Positions 49,997 through 59,221 of a stretch of 64,000 nt of DNA are shown piece after piece (position 1 is the stretch's first letter; every line of letters begins with the position of its first letter). Source of the stretch: Pirellulaceae bacterium (GTDB lineage Bacteria > Planctomycetota > Planctomycetia > Pirellulales > Pirellulaceae). The translations under genes were made by a program, and so were the position numbers. Location: the NCBI GenBank assembly GCA_026004775.1, contig BPJU01000003.1, positions 62,001 to 126,000 of the forward strand, given 5' to 3'. Under the pieces are notes generated by a model, which was not told the DNA's origin, searched no databases, and saw only the letters and a list, made by a program, of their open reading frames with translations.

Positions 49997-51673
49997 TCAT
50001 CGTAGACGCATTCGAGCAAACAACCCGGGACAACCCGTCCATTCCTTTTCCAACAGCCGCACCTCCAACTCCACAATTCGCGCATACGAAAGAGACTGGC
50101 CCGTGTAAGGATGCTTATGTCGCTCCTGTAAACGCTGTTCCATCAAGGCAATCGCCTTCTTGCGACCTGTCTCGGAAAGCCACACGTGATGCCTGGTGAT
50201 TTGAAAGTCACCATCCAAATCCCAATGCCCGCGGTTAATGCTTCCCACGAGGGGCATCTCCCACAGACGCGTACGAAAAAGTTCCATCAGGTCCAGGACC
50301 AGGGGTGGGGCCGCCGTCCGAGGCTGATGGAAAAAGCCAAAGGCCGGCTCCAACCCCACCGCCACAATGCTGCGGAATACCACCGATTGCAACAACGCAT
50401 ACCCGAAACTCAAGAGACAGTTGAACCTGTCCCGTGGTGGCCGTTTGCTGCGTCCCACCGGTTTCAGCTCTACCGGCACGCGATCACCAAGCAGATGAGG
50501 CAAAGCCGCAAAGTAAGCTTTGGCCGCCATCCCTTCCAACCCTCGCAGTGTATCAATCGACGTAGCAGCAGCGATCTTGCGCAGGCACTGACGCATGCAC
50601 TCCACCTGCTCTATCACCCGATCGCGAGTTACGGAATCCCCACGAGTACAGCGCAACACATACCGCAGTTGCGTCTCGACCTTCGCCCGAACCAGACGGC
50701 GAGATAACCGGAGCCGCGTCTCTGGCGCCTGAAGGGCTCCATATTGGCGAATGCGCTGGTGAACCCGCCCCGGTCCCACGGTCGTTCCCGCAAGAAAACG
50801 GCCTCCGCTACTGAGCCAGATCACCGGGATGTCCTGCGAGGCGCACAGGTGCAGAGCCTGGGTGCTGATCTGAACATGGCCGTGAAGCAGGACACAGTCG
50901 ACCTGCTCGATCGGAAATCGATCGCGCTTCTGTTGCTGGGTCACCACCAATGAGCCAGAAGCACGGCTGACTTTCGCGCCAGGGGTCACCACGTGCAACG
51001 AATACCGCTGACGATCGGCGGGAAAAATGGAAAGCCGGCCCCGCCCGGTGCGCTGAAGTCGCTCCTCCTCCGGAAGACATACCACGTTCAACGAACACCG
51101 CGGACACAGCCGCTCGTTTTCGGTCACTGGCGGACGTTGCGTGCTGCGGCGAAGCTCACGAGCCCGGAGGATTGCCTGACGCAGCTCGTCCCTGGCCTGC
51201 TCATCCACTTCCAGCTTCACCGTAACGTTGTCGGCATGGTAGCGGATGCGAGCCTGCCGCACCGGTTCGGCAACCACCTCCTCCAACAGCACCGCATAGG
51301 CCACCGCTTGAATCCGGTCCGACGGCCATGCTTCCGGTTGGCCATCCTCACCTCGACAACACCGGCCCCGCTTGTGCTCATAAACGACCCACACTCCGTC
51401 CCGACGGCGCACACCGTCTACTTTCCCGATCAAACCCCATCGCTCGCTACACACCTCCACCGACCGCACCTCCATTATCTCTTCGTCAGAACCGGTGATC
51501 TCCTGATGCAAACTGCGACCGGCGTATACGGCGTGGTCCGCTACCCGGATTTCCTCGACCTCTTCCAAATAAAAAAGGCGCTCACAATAGTACAACGCGT
51601 GCAGCGCCATCACCCGAATCGGTGGCTCAGCCTGCCAAGATTCGCCCGGTAAGCCTTCAGTGTCGTGTGCCAT
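49997..51673 (-). CDS. Cas4-Cas1 fusion protein
   Basis: The 558-residue protein joins two adaptation proteins. Residues 1-205 are Cas4: C30, the RecB-like KVDG (D86) and EHK (E99, K101), and the iron-sulfur cysteines C190, C193 and C199. Residues 210-558 are Cas1 with E380 (LEGMAAKAYF), H449 (FGFFHQPR) and D461/E464 (DLMELFR) as the metal triad. Cas4 trims and selects prespacers with the correct PAM, and Cas1 integrates them. The fused form is known in several type I systems. It lies between cas5 and cas2, starting 10 bp after cas5. Confidence 0.95.
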   Translation of the reverse strand: MAHDTEGLPGESWQAEPPIRVMALHALYYCERLFYLEEVEEIRVADHAVYAGRSLHQEITGSDEEIMEVRSVEVCSERWGLIGKVDGVRRRDGVWVVYEHKRGRCCRGEDGQPEAWPSDRIQAVAYAVLLEEVVAEPVRQARIRYHADNVTVKLEVDEQARDELRQAILRARELRRSTQRPPVTENERLCPRCSLNVVCLPEEERLQRTGRGRLSIFPADRQRYSLHVVTPGAKVSRASGSLVVTQQQKRDRFPIEQVDCVLLHGHVQISTQALHLCASQDIPVIWLSSGGRFLAGTTVGPGRVHQRIRQYGALQAPETRLRLSRRLVRAKVETQLRYVLRCTRGDSVTRDRVIEQVECMRQCLRKIAAATSIDTLRGLEGMAAKAYFAALPHLLGDRVPVELKPVGRSKRPPRDRFNCLLSFGYALLQSVVFRSIVAVGLEPAFGFFHQPRTAAPPLVLDLMELFRTRLWEMPLVGSINRGHWDLDGDFQITRHHVWLSETGRKKAIALMEQRLQERHKHPYTGQSLSYARIVELEVRLLEKEWTGCPGLFARMRLR

Positions 51674-51683
51674 GGCGGATACC

Positions 51684-52313
51684 TCACCACGCAGCTACTA
51701 TTCGAGGCATCCGTTCCAGCGGCGGCGGTTCCCTAAGATCTACGCATTCCAGGCGTCCCGTCACATAGCGCGTATCTCGAGCCCCCACATGATCCACCCA
51801 CACCGGCATCGTAAGCGGCCCGTCGTCGGCCACTAGAAAGGCATCGCCCTTCCCCTCGTGCGCGCGGAAAAACCCTACTTCATCCACCAAGTGTGTGCTT
51901 TCGCCCAAGCTCAAACCGCCGAACCGGTCGATCTGCTCAGGTCGTTCCAGAGCGGTCCGTATTCGTGCTTCCAAGAGAGGATCGGGACCTATCTCCTCTT
52001 TCGACTCGACCCACAACACCAATTGAACCGATGTGAGTAATTGTTGGTAATCCGGACGCGAGTTTTCTTTCGAGCTAAGAGGCAACTGTTTAAGCCTCCA
52101 GACTCTCCTTAGGACCACGCTCGTATGCGGTTCGCCCACCAACACCGGACAGATGCGACAGCCGAGATGGCGGCGACGATCCGTTTCCCCCACCAGGGAA
52201 AGCAGAAAGCCGTAGCACGTTGCCGGCGGCGGCAATCGTTCCGTTTCCAGATACTCACGTGCCAGTCCCTTTCGGAAACAAGCAACCGGCACCGTCACAC
52301 GAATTGCCAACAT
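51684..52313 (-). CDS. cas5: Cas5, DevS/Cmx5 type
   Basis: The 209-residue RAMP protein has the Cas5 opening AIRVTVPVACFRKGLAREY and the glycine-rich motif PPATCYGFLLSLVGE. It also has the later GGLSLGESTHLVDEV segment seen in the Myxococcus DevS group. Cas5 caps the crRNA 5' handle in Cascade. It starts 18 bp after cas7 and stops 10 bp before cas4-cas1. Confidence 0.9.
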   Translation of the reverse strand: MLAIRVTVPVACFRKGLAREYLETERLPPPATCYGFLLSLVGETDRRRHLGCRICPVLVGEPHTSVVLRRVWRLKQLPLSSKENSRPDYQQLLTSVQLVLWVESKEEIGPDPLLEARIRTALERPEQIDRFGGLSLGESTHLVDEVGFFRAHEGKGDAFLVADDGPLTMPVWVDHVGARDTRYVTGRLECVDLREPPPLERMPRIVAAW

Positions 52314-52331
52314 GGCTCGCCCTCCGCCACG

Positions 52332-53249
52332 CTACGGTTTCGCATCAAGTCGCCTGGTGATTTCGTCCGCGACCCACTCAGCCGCCTGGCGGACCCCATT
52401 GAATACTCGAGCACCGTGCTGCTGCAGCCGCGTTACCGTATCGGTTTGCACCCAGCGCCCCGCCAGCACAAGCTCCTCGGCACTTATGTCTCCTGATTCG
52501 ACACGTTGCACGAGCACCGGTGCATCGACGGTTCGCCCGTCATCGAAAGTTTCGAAACAGTAGAGTAGCCGCGGCGCGGGATCCTCAGTCAGTCGGAAGA
52601 CGATCGATTCCGGGGCGAAGTCATACAAGTAACGGGCGTGGTTGCCGGCAACACACCGCAACTGTACAAGGGCGCGGATTGCCATGGCCGCGCGGTCGCG
52701 TTTCCGCAGCCGCTCCGGCGTCATGGCAATACCGTATTGATAGCGCGTGGCGTGAACTTCGGTACCATACGGCACGGGATTCGTGCCCTTCTTCTGCGCT
52801 GATGGTGTGGCGCCTGGTGACGCCGCGTTGAACGTAAAATCGCCGGGCCAAGGTGTCAGAGAAATAGCGCGCGTCACTTCCAGAACTGCCCTGCGTACAT
52901 TCGCCTTCCCGGCTTCGCCCTCTTCGGCTGCCGCCTCGGCTGTCATAAATCCAAGCAGGTCGTCATCGATGTACGTCTCACCGGAGTCCGAATTCCAGTT
53001 GCGGAACTTGTCATCTTTCCATACGTGGCAACCGGCCGCGTCGTCCCAAGATCGGTTGGTACCGTTCGGTTCGGCGTCGGCCAACAGGCGCCGCAAAGCA
53101 AAACGGATCGCTTCGGCGCTGACGGTCGTGTGAGGTTGCCCCTGCCAGATGATTTTCTGCAATGTTGTGATATTGCCTTCCGTTTCGGCACGATTGTTGG
53201 CCGCAGTTCCATACGGTGTCACAATGTTGGCGAACACGTGCAGACTCAT
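52332..53249 (-). CDS. cas7: Cas7, Cst2/DevR family
   Basis: The 305-residue protein begins MSLHVFANIVTPYGTAANNRAE and continues TVSAEAIRFALRRLLA, the opening of the Cas7/Cst2/DevR group. The central GxxHATRYQYGIAMTPE-type segment and the glycine-poor thumb region follow. Cas7 subunits form the crRNA backbone of the surveillance complex. The ribosome site AAAAGGAG precedes the ATG. It lies 45 bp after cas8. Confidence 0.92.
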   Translation of the reverse strand: MSLHVFANIVTPYGTAANNRAETEGNITTLQKIIWQGQPHTTVSAEAIRFALRRLLADAEPNGTNRSWDDAAGCHVWKDDKFRNWNSDSGETYIDDDLLGFMTAEAAAEEGEAGKANVRRAVLEVTRAISLTPWPGDFTFNAASPGATPSAQKKGTNPVPYGTEVHATRYQYGIAMTPERLRKRDRAAMAIRALVQLRCVAGNHARYLYDFAPESIVFRLTEDPAPRLLYCFETFDDGRTVDAPVLVQRVESGDISAEELVLAGRWVQTDTVTRLQQHGARVFNGVRQAAEWVADEITRRLDAKP

Positions 53250-53294
53250 AAACCTCGCTCCTTTTCACGAGAAAAATCGCCCCTCGAACAGCCA

Positions 53295-54974
53295 CTACTG
53301 ATCGGCATCCGATTCGACAGGCTCCTCGGCCCGCAGCTCCTCCAGCTCTTTTTCTCCTGCCCCCGAATAGCTCGCCAGGGCAAGCAGCGCCAAATCGCGT
53401 GTCAATTGCCATTGCGAGGCGTCCAGCATCGGGAGAAGTTCTGGCCAATGCTCCTTCAGCACCCGATTCGAGCCACCCCGGCTGAAAAGGTCGCACAACG
53501 CGCGGCGGAATTGCTCCGCTGTTTTGGCTCCAGCAAAAGCCAACCGCCACCGGTCATATTCGCCGGCCCACCGGTTTTTCATTGCTGCTGGATTCCCTCT
53601 GTTTTCTGAAGCGATTTGCCCGTAACGTTGCCGAATCGCCTCATGAACCGCTTTTACCACCGTCGCTTCACCGGTATTTTGCCGCAAAAGATTGTCAGCC
53701 ATAGCACGCAACCCTTTCCTTTCGAAGAACAAACGGTTCCAAAACGGGCGCCCTGTTGCCGGGTCAACCCCTATCATCAGGCGGCGTAGATCACGGTACC
53801 AGGGAAACCCTTGAGCCAGGTTGTCCGCTACGAGCGGGCGCACGACACTCTTCCTCCAAAAACACCGCTTCTGCGCGGCAATTCGGTTTCGGTGGGCCCG
53901 CCCGGCTGGTTTTCCGACCGTTGTTACCGCGATGTGCGGAGGCAGGCTGTTCATGGCAATTTCGAATGCCCCCAAAATGGCATCGTCGCCGGGCGGGACT
54001 ACGAGCGTTCGGACACGACTCTTCTGCTGCTTGGCCCACGCCGTGGGCTGAAGGGTGGCTACATAAAACCCTGGAACCTCGTGCACCACGATGTGCTGCC
54101 GGGTACGCAAGCGCACCTGAATCTGCAGAGCAGCATCTCCCGGACTAGTGATCTGGCAGTCCCTATCTGTTACGGGGGTCATCAAAGGTCGCACCTCGGC
54201 GAACCAACTCAAGTCTCTCACTTCGGGTACCAGCAACACCCCACAGCCGCGATTTACGGGTAGCGCCAAACACCCTACCAGTGCAAAATACAAAGCCAAT
54301 ACCCGAGCAGCGTCTTCTTCGATCTTGGTCCTGGAATCAAAAGCGACGTGGCGCACTACCGCACCTGGATTCAATGGCCCGACCACCTTGATCACGCCCT
54401 CCCTCAAACAACCGGTTTTGCTATCTACCAAATCCTTCCAACCCGTTTGATGTTTGTACTTGCTACATTTTTTGTAGGAGAGAGTCAAAGTGGCAGTTGG
54501 GTCGTCATCGGGTGAGTAGGAGTAAATCCCTTCTTTCTTTGCCACTGTACGTGACTGGCCGTGCTGCAGGAAACTAAGTAGTATGCCTTGCTGCAAATAG
54601 ATGCGGACAGGCAGTGGTGGAGGCATATCTGGGTATTGTCCGGGAAGATAAATCAGGCCGTCCCTCAGATCAAAAGCGATCTCGAAAAGTCGTTTGAGGT
54701 AACAACTGGCACATTCCGGCTCGCCGAAGTCAAGCGTAAGTGAGTAGGGTTCGATCTGCCACGGCGGCTGCCCGCCAATCCAAGGGGCTCCCGGCAGAGA
54801 ATCCCCAGACAGATTTCCCAACTGATAGTCACGTTCGATAGACCGCAATGTGGCTGCCAAGCCACCCAGACCGGCGCGATGCATCACCGACATACCGGGG
54901 GCAAACAGTCGAATAGTCAACCGAGCTGGTGCTGGTTGCGCTACTTTTCGTACAGTTCTGGATCGTTTCGCCAT
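53295..54974 (-). CDS. cas8: Cas8 large subunit, Cas8a1/Cmx1 (I-MYXAN) type
   Basis: The 559-residue protein from the ATG at 54974 fits the Myxococcus-type large subunit by position and pattern: TIRLFAPGMSVMHRAGLGGL at the start, then YSLTLDFGE, and a helical C-terminal region that may act as the small subunit. Large subunits recognise PAM and stabilise the R-loop. Its start overlaps the cas3 end by 34 bp. The upstream in-frame extension to 55055 lies inside cas3 and is discarded. Confidence 0.85.
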   Translation of the reverse strand: MAKRSRTVRKVAQPAPARLTIRLFAPGMSVMHRAGLGGLAATLRSIERDYQLGNLSGDSLPGAPWIGGQPPWQIEPYSLTLDFGEPECASCYLKRLFEIAFDLRDGLIYLPGQYPDMPPPLPVRIYLQQGILLSFLQHGQSRTVAKKEGIYSYSPDDDPTATLTLSYKKCSKYKHQTGWKDLVDSKTGCLREGVIKVVGPLNPGAVVRHVAFDSRTKIEEDAARVLALYFALVGCLALPVNRGCGVLLVPEVRDLSWFAEVRPLMTPVTDRDCQITSPGDAALQIQVRLRTRQHIVVHEVPGFYVATLQPTAWAKQQKSRVRTLVVPPGDDAILGAFEIAMNSLPPHIAVTTVGKPAGRAHRNRIAAQKRCFWRKSVVRPLVADNLAQGFPWYRDLRRLMIGVDPATGRPFWNRLFFERKGLRAMADNLLRQNTGEATVVKAVHEAIRQRYGQIASENRGNPAAMKNRWAGEYDRWRLAFAGAKTAEQFRRALCDLFSRGGSNRVLKEHWPELLPMLDASQWQLTRDLALLALASYSGAGEKELEELRAEEPVESDADQ

Positions 54975-57262
54975 TTCCCACCTCGCATTGGGTCGTACGC
55001 GATCGCGTGCACCGGAGCAACGCGAAAGCCGTGAATGGTCGGCCACGATTTCCACTCTTCTGTCGGCGGCGGCGGCATTGGTAAGCCAACCTGCATGACT
55101 CGCTTTCCGCCAGCCCGTACGCTGTCCGCATCCGAATGTAGCACGACAGTCAAGCCAGGTGACGCGTCGCGCACGGAGTCGACGGTGGTGCGCGGCCCCC
55201 CATCAAGCCACGCGCTCTGGACCGGGGCAACGCTCTGATGACATGGAAGTATCCTCCAGGCTTCTGCCAGATCCCGCTGACTGACCGGTTTATTACCCAA
55301 GGTGGCAAGCCACTGCCGGGAGATCGCCGGCCAGTCGCCGAGCTGATTCCGGTCATAGGGGCTTTCCATGAATTTCCCGTCCGAGTTGTTCGGTTCCACA
55401 ACCACAAACGGCCTGGCTTGCGGTCGGCCCACAGCAGAAGAGTCAAGGTTCCGATTCAGCCGCCCCAGACGCTGTATCAGCGCCGGCACCGGAGCCAAAT
55501 CGGTCACCAGGAGAGTGGCCGACAGATCCAGACTCATTTCTGCCACTTGCGTGCATACCGCCAACGCGGGCCCCTCACGGCGGAAAGCATTGATCACATC
55601 CGCATGCCGTTGCACGCGATCCTCATAGCGGAATCGGCTATGGTAGATCAACGGTTTGCAGTCGCTCAATTCCGCTGCTTTCTCCATCGCTCGATCCACA
55701 GTGTTGCACACCCACAACACCTTGCCGCCGCGAGCCAATTCCTCGCGGACCATCCGATGAGGGCTGTCGCCCTCCCAACGGTAATACCGCTTGAGCGTTT
55801 CGAGATCGGAAGGCCCGTGCACTTCTTCCAGCACCTCTCCACACTTGCCGAGCACGTCCCGAATCGCCTGGCAATGAGGATCGGGTAGACTGGCGGTCAT
55901 TAGTAGTATGGGAACACCCCGCATCGCCTCCAGAAAACGCAATAGCGTACCGAAAAGACGATCATCATAGGCATGAACTTCATCAAATACGAATGCGCTT
56001 TGCGCAAGTGCCGGCCAGGCATACAAGCCACGTCGTTGGTTCTGTAGCAGGCCTAACACCGTATCTACAGTACAGCACACGACGGGTGTAGACCAAGAGT
56101 AGAGCGATTGGATCCGTATTTGCTCGTCGTCATATAAATCCTCAGCGTGAAGCAGAAGCGCTGCATCCACCTCGGCACGGCTGTGGAAAAGCCTCGCCCC
56201 GTGCCGGGACCGCAATTCCACAGAATCAAACAAATAGTCGCGGAATCCTTCTGTTGCGGTAGCGGTCGTCGGATAACAGACGTAAAGTCGCCGGCCCGCG
56301 CACCGGCGCGCGGCCCAAAGATACGCGGCGATCGTCTTGCCCGTACCGCAACCGGCACGCAAGAGGACGACTCGCTGCCGAGTTCGTGTCACTTCTTCTT
56401 GGAAAGGCCGAAGCTTTTGATTTGTCAACCGTTCGCGAACCAGTTCGAGCAAATCGCCAGGCTCAGGAGCATAGCCAAGTACCTTTCGCAGCCAGTGGCA
56501 TTTGGTCTGAACCGCCAGCGAGTGACGCGGCAAAGCCGATCCCGCCACGTCGGCCCCTATCAGGCAGGCCTTCGCAGCGGCAGTCAGCTTCTTTTCCGCA
56601 TCGCTCAACCTCCTCCAAATGCCGCTATCGTTACGCATCTGCCGCCCGATTTCGACGAGCATACCGCCTGACTTGACACCCGAGAGCGAAATATCAGCGT
56701 CATCCCCTTGGGGCGGGCTTGGCAGCGAAAGTTCTTCGGCAAACCACCCCACGGCTGCACGGAAATCACGGTGTCCGTAAAACAACCGCATGGTAGATCC
56801 CGCCCCGCCCGGTACACTGGTGGGAGGGCTCGCGTGTTCCGGCGCCGGGTGGTGTCCACTCACACACCAAAGCGCAATGTAATAGTCCTCCTCGCAATCA
56901 AAAGCGGACTTCAACCACGTCGACCATTCTGGCCGGGTCAGCATGTAGTATGTCACCCATTCGTGGCGAATCGCTTGGGTAGTTTGTCCGGGACGCCGAA
57001 TCATCGCCTGAAAATGGTCGTTGGCCTTGCCCAGATCGTGAACGGCCGCAGCCAACAAGAGTATACGGCGGAAACGCCGAAGGTACTCCGCGCTTTCCAA
57101 GCCGAATGCACGTAACTGATCATCGGCCGTGCATCGGAGCACGATCTCCATCGTCCGATACACATCCTGCAAATGGCCCGGCAGATAAACGGAGGAAGGT
57201 GCTGGTGCATTAGCAGTCCACCGTTTGGCCAGCAGTCGATCATAATGTTCGGCTCGGTTCAT
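54941..57262 (-). CDS. cas3: Cas3 HD nuclease-helicase
   Basis: From the ATG at 57262 the protein has 773 residues and is a single-chain Cas3. The N-terminal HD domain has H30, H75-D76 (AAVHDLGKANDHF), H137/H138 and D238. The helicase has Walker A AGCGTGKT (303-310), the DEVH box (427-430), motif III TAS and a late arginine finger region (LIQRLGRLNR). All catalytic elements look intact. Cas3 degrades DNA marked by Cascade. The ATG overlaps the cas6 end by 23 bp; the track-style longer frame adds a Cys-rich leader that overlaps cas6. Confidence 0.94.
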   Translation of the reverse strand: MNRAEHYDRLLAKRWTANAPAPSSVYLPGHLQDVYRTMEIVLRCTADDQLRAFGLESAEYLRRFRRILLLAAAVHDLGKANDHFQAMIRRPGQTTQAIRHEWVTYYMLTRPEWSTWLKSAFDCEEDYYIALWCVSGHHPAPEHASPPTSVPGGAGSTMRLFYGHRDFRAAVGWFAEELSLPSPPQGDDADISLSGVKSGGMLVEIGRQMRNDSGIWRRLSDAEKKLTAAAKACLIGADVAGSALPRHSLAVQTKCHWLRKVLGYAPEPGDLLELVRERLTNQKLRPFQEEVTRTRQRVVLLRAGCGTGKTIAAYLWAARRCAGRRLYVCYPTTATATEGFRDYLFDSVELRSRHGARLFHSRAEVDAALLLHAEDLYDDEQIRIQSLYSWSTPVVCCTVDTVLGLLQNQRRGLYAWPALAQSAFVFDEVHAYDDRLFGTLLRFLEAMRGVPILLMTASLPDPHCQAIRDVLGKCGEVLEEVHGPSDLETLKRYYRWEGDSPHRMVREELARGGKVLWVCNTVDRAMEKAAELSDCKPLIYHSRFRYEDRVQRHADVINAFRREGPALAVCTQVAEMSLDLSATLLVTDLAPVPALIQRLGRLNRNLDSSAVGRPQARPFVVVEPNNSDGKFMESPYDRNQLGDWPAISRQWLATLGNKPVSQRDLAEAWRILPCHQSVAPVQSAWLDGGPRTTVDSVRDASPGLTVVLHSDADSVRAGGKRVMQVGLPMPPPPTEEWKSWPTIHGFRVAPVHAIAYDPMRGGKWRNDPELYEK

Positions 57263-57884
57263 TGCCTGCCCCTCTTTGCCGCACCGGCACAAACACGCCG
57301 CATCCCATATGACGCCGCCCACCCATGCCGTAGGACTGCAGGGCCAAGGACTCCTCGGCACCCAACCCCCGCACAGTCAATTCGTATCCAACAATTTCGC
57401 GCTGCCTGATACGCAAGGTTCGCCGCTTACCCACCGTCAGGCCAACGTCGGAACGGATCCCCAATGATTCCAACTGACGTCGCGCGGCACGCTGGAACAG
57501 TTCCGGTGAAAGGTCTGCAGCAGACGGCACGTCCTTGATCTTGATCACCACGAGTCGGCTCCGAAGCACATCAGCGGGCATAAGTGCCTGGACAAACGGA
57601 ACCCCGATTGACATGATGGCGTCCCCCAATCGAATCTGACGCCCAGCCAACGACACGTAGGTCGGCACTAAACTTGCGTCCGTACGCAAACGCAAACGGC
57701 TCTGCGGTGTAAGCGTCAAACGTCTCTCTGCGACAAGTCGTCCGGTGATCGGGCAAATCCCTATCCGATTATCGTCGTGTATTTGAGGCACAATCCGCGA
57801 CAAGGCTGCAAAAAGCTGATACCCATGGTCAGCCGGAATGGTTTTCGTCGCTATGACCGGAAACAGAATCTCTACGATTTCCAT
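57240..57884 (-). CDS. cas6: Cas6, Cmx6 type crRNA endonuclease
   Basis: The 214-residue protein ends with the glycine-rich loop YGMGGRRHMGCGVF, the hallmark of Cas6-type RAMP proteins and of the Myxococcus Cmx6 subgroup. It has two beta-alpha-beta modules. It cuts the repeat hairpin to give crRNAs, and the UUGAGCAC handle fits. It is the first gene of the operon. AAGGGGGG lies about 8 nt before its ATG. Confidence 0.88.
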   Translation of the reverse strand: MEIVEILFPVIATKTIPADHGYQLFAALSRIVPQIHDDNRIGICPITGRLVAERRLTLTPQSRLRLRTDASLVPTYVSLAGRQIRLGDAIMSIGVPFVQALMPADVLRSRLVVIKIKDVPSAADLSPELFQRAARRQLESLGIRSDVGLTVGKRRTLRIRQREIVGYELTVRGLGAEESLALQSYGMGGRRHMGCGVFVPVRQRGAGNEPSRTL

Positions 57885-58794
57885 AGTATCGCCCCCCTTT
57901 TTCCGTGTCGCGACATCTCGCTATATCGTAGCAAGCCGAGTTCCTCCGGAAAAGGGATGCCGCTTGTGAGCCGCCGCTAGCCAATGCTGCCGTTTTTTAG
58001 CAGCAATACCGTTCCGTGCAAGATTTTCGCATTATCGAACCATTCTTCGGGATACCGGAACTAAAAGCGGCAGTAATACATATCGAGACACAACCGTTCC
58101 AGCCACTCTATCAGCGATTGTAAATATCCCATGCCGGCAACTTGGCCTGGCATTTGGCTTCAAGTGCCGTGTCTGGCCAACGCCCCAATGAACCGAACGC
58201 CCCGCAGCCAATCATAACGACGCCGCTCGCGCTGGCTGGCATGGTTCTACACCAACGAATACGGGTTGGTTGAGTGGGCTCCGGATGGGCGTACAGTTTT
58301 CCCAGTCGGTCAAACGAACCCCAGCACAAGTCTGATTCGCGCCGCAGCGTGAAAACCGGGTTCTTCACAGATACATGCTAATTCCGGTTGGCCACAATGC
58401 TGTCCAACAAAAAGGACGATCCGTAGCTCCAATGGTACCGTCTTACGGAGCAACCGCCGCATCTCTTCTCCTCCGTTTGGTCCGGACTCGTGTGCCACTT
58501 CCCTTTCGGGTAACTGCACCACAACGGCAACCACGGTTCCCAGGCTTCGTGTATGGCAAAATCGCGGAGAATTCGCTACCTTCTGCTAACGTCCGTGACT
58601 TCATGGCGGTGCCTCTCCTGGCGATGTGGTAAGAGCCCCCTCCAACCCCGTCGCGCAACGACAACGCCGGCCTTCCCATAGCAAACCATCGCCAAACAAG
58701 CCCGTACCAGGAACCGGCAATTATCTCCTAGTGGCCGAGAACTCGTCATGCTTCAAGGCCTCCCTGCTTGACATCCGTTGACAAAAGTGTTAGC
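57885..58794. other. Low-coding region upstream of the cas operon
   Basis: No intact gene is convincing. Two weak signals exist. A 53-codon minus frame (58443-58604) with a good ribosome site (AGGAGAGG) encodes a basic peptide. A 44-codon plus frame (from about 58217) reads protein-like (WLAWFYTNEYGLVEWAPDG) but follows an in-frame TAA and has no start, so it may be a gene remnant. The cas promoter should lie at the left end. Confidence 0.4.
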
Positions 58795-58918
58795 ATCTTA
58801 GTCAGAAATCTTAGTCAGAAATCTTAGTCAGAAATCTTAGTCAGAAATCTTAGTCAGAAATCTTAGTCAGAAATCTTAGTCAGAAATCTTAGTCAGAAAT
58901 CTTAGTCAGAAATCTTAG
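58795..58918 (+). repeat. Tandem repeat, 13-bp unit x 9.5
   Basis: ATCTTAGTCAGAA recurs nine times without error from 58795 to 58911, then a partial ATCTTAG. A diverged unit ATCTTACTCAGTA lies on the other side of the neighbouring element at 59131-59143. The unit has no coding role that I can see. Confidence 0.95.
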
Positions 58919-59129
58919 GTAACCGTTCACGGTTAGAAAATGAAGAACACGATATTGGCTTACGGGGTAGCGGAAGTCGCAAGGCGGACGCGGTAGCGGC
59001 CGCCGCAAGACTTCCGCAACGAAAAAATTTTCGCGAAGCGTCCACATCCCGTATGCGGAACACGCAAGTGTTCCGCACCTTTGGAAGCGAGGCCCCGAAA
59101 CAGCCTGTGATTCAACCGTGAACGGTTAC
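58919..59129. mobile_element. MITE-like 211-bp element with terminal inverted repeats
   Basis: Identical 16-bp termini in inverted orientation (GTAACCGTTCACGGTT at 58919-58934 and its complement at 59114-59129) bound the element. The flanks are AATCTTAG and AATCTTAC, a 7/8 match like a target-site duplication. Inside are a long imperfect stem (GCGGAAGTC at 58970 with GACTTCCGC at 59009, with GGCGG/CCGCC inside it and matching GCAA bulges) and a perfect 10-bp hairpin (59054-59077, loop GCAA). There is no transposase frame. It could be a MITE or a structured RNA element. Confidence 0.6.
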
Positions 59130-59221
59130 AATCTTACTCAGTAGGAAGAGAGGCATGATAATCCGGACGGGTTGCAAGGGCAGCACGGTACAGCCGGTGG
59201 CGATAAGGGGTAAAGGTGCCC

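Noticed and set aside
57261-57361. Longer N-terminus for Cas3
   Set aside because: The extension overlaps cas6, is Cys-rich and has no HD-type feature. The ATG at 57262 fits operon overlap better.
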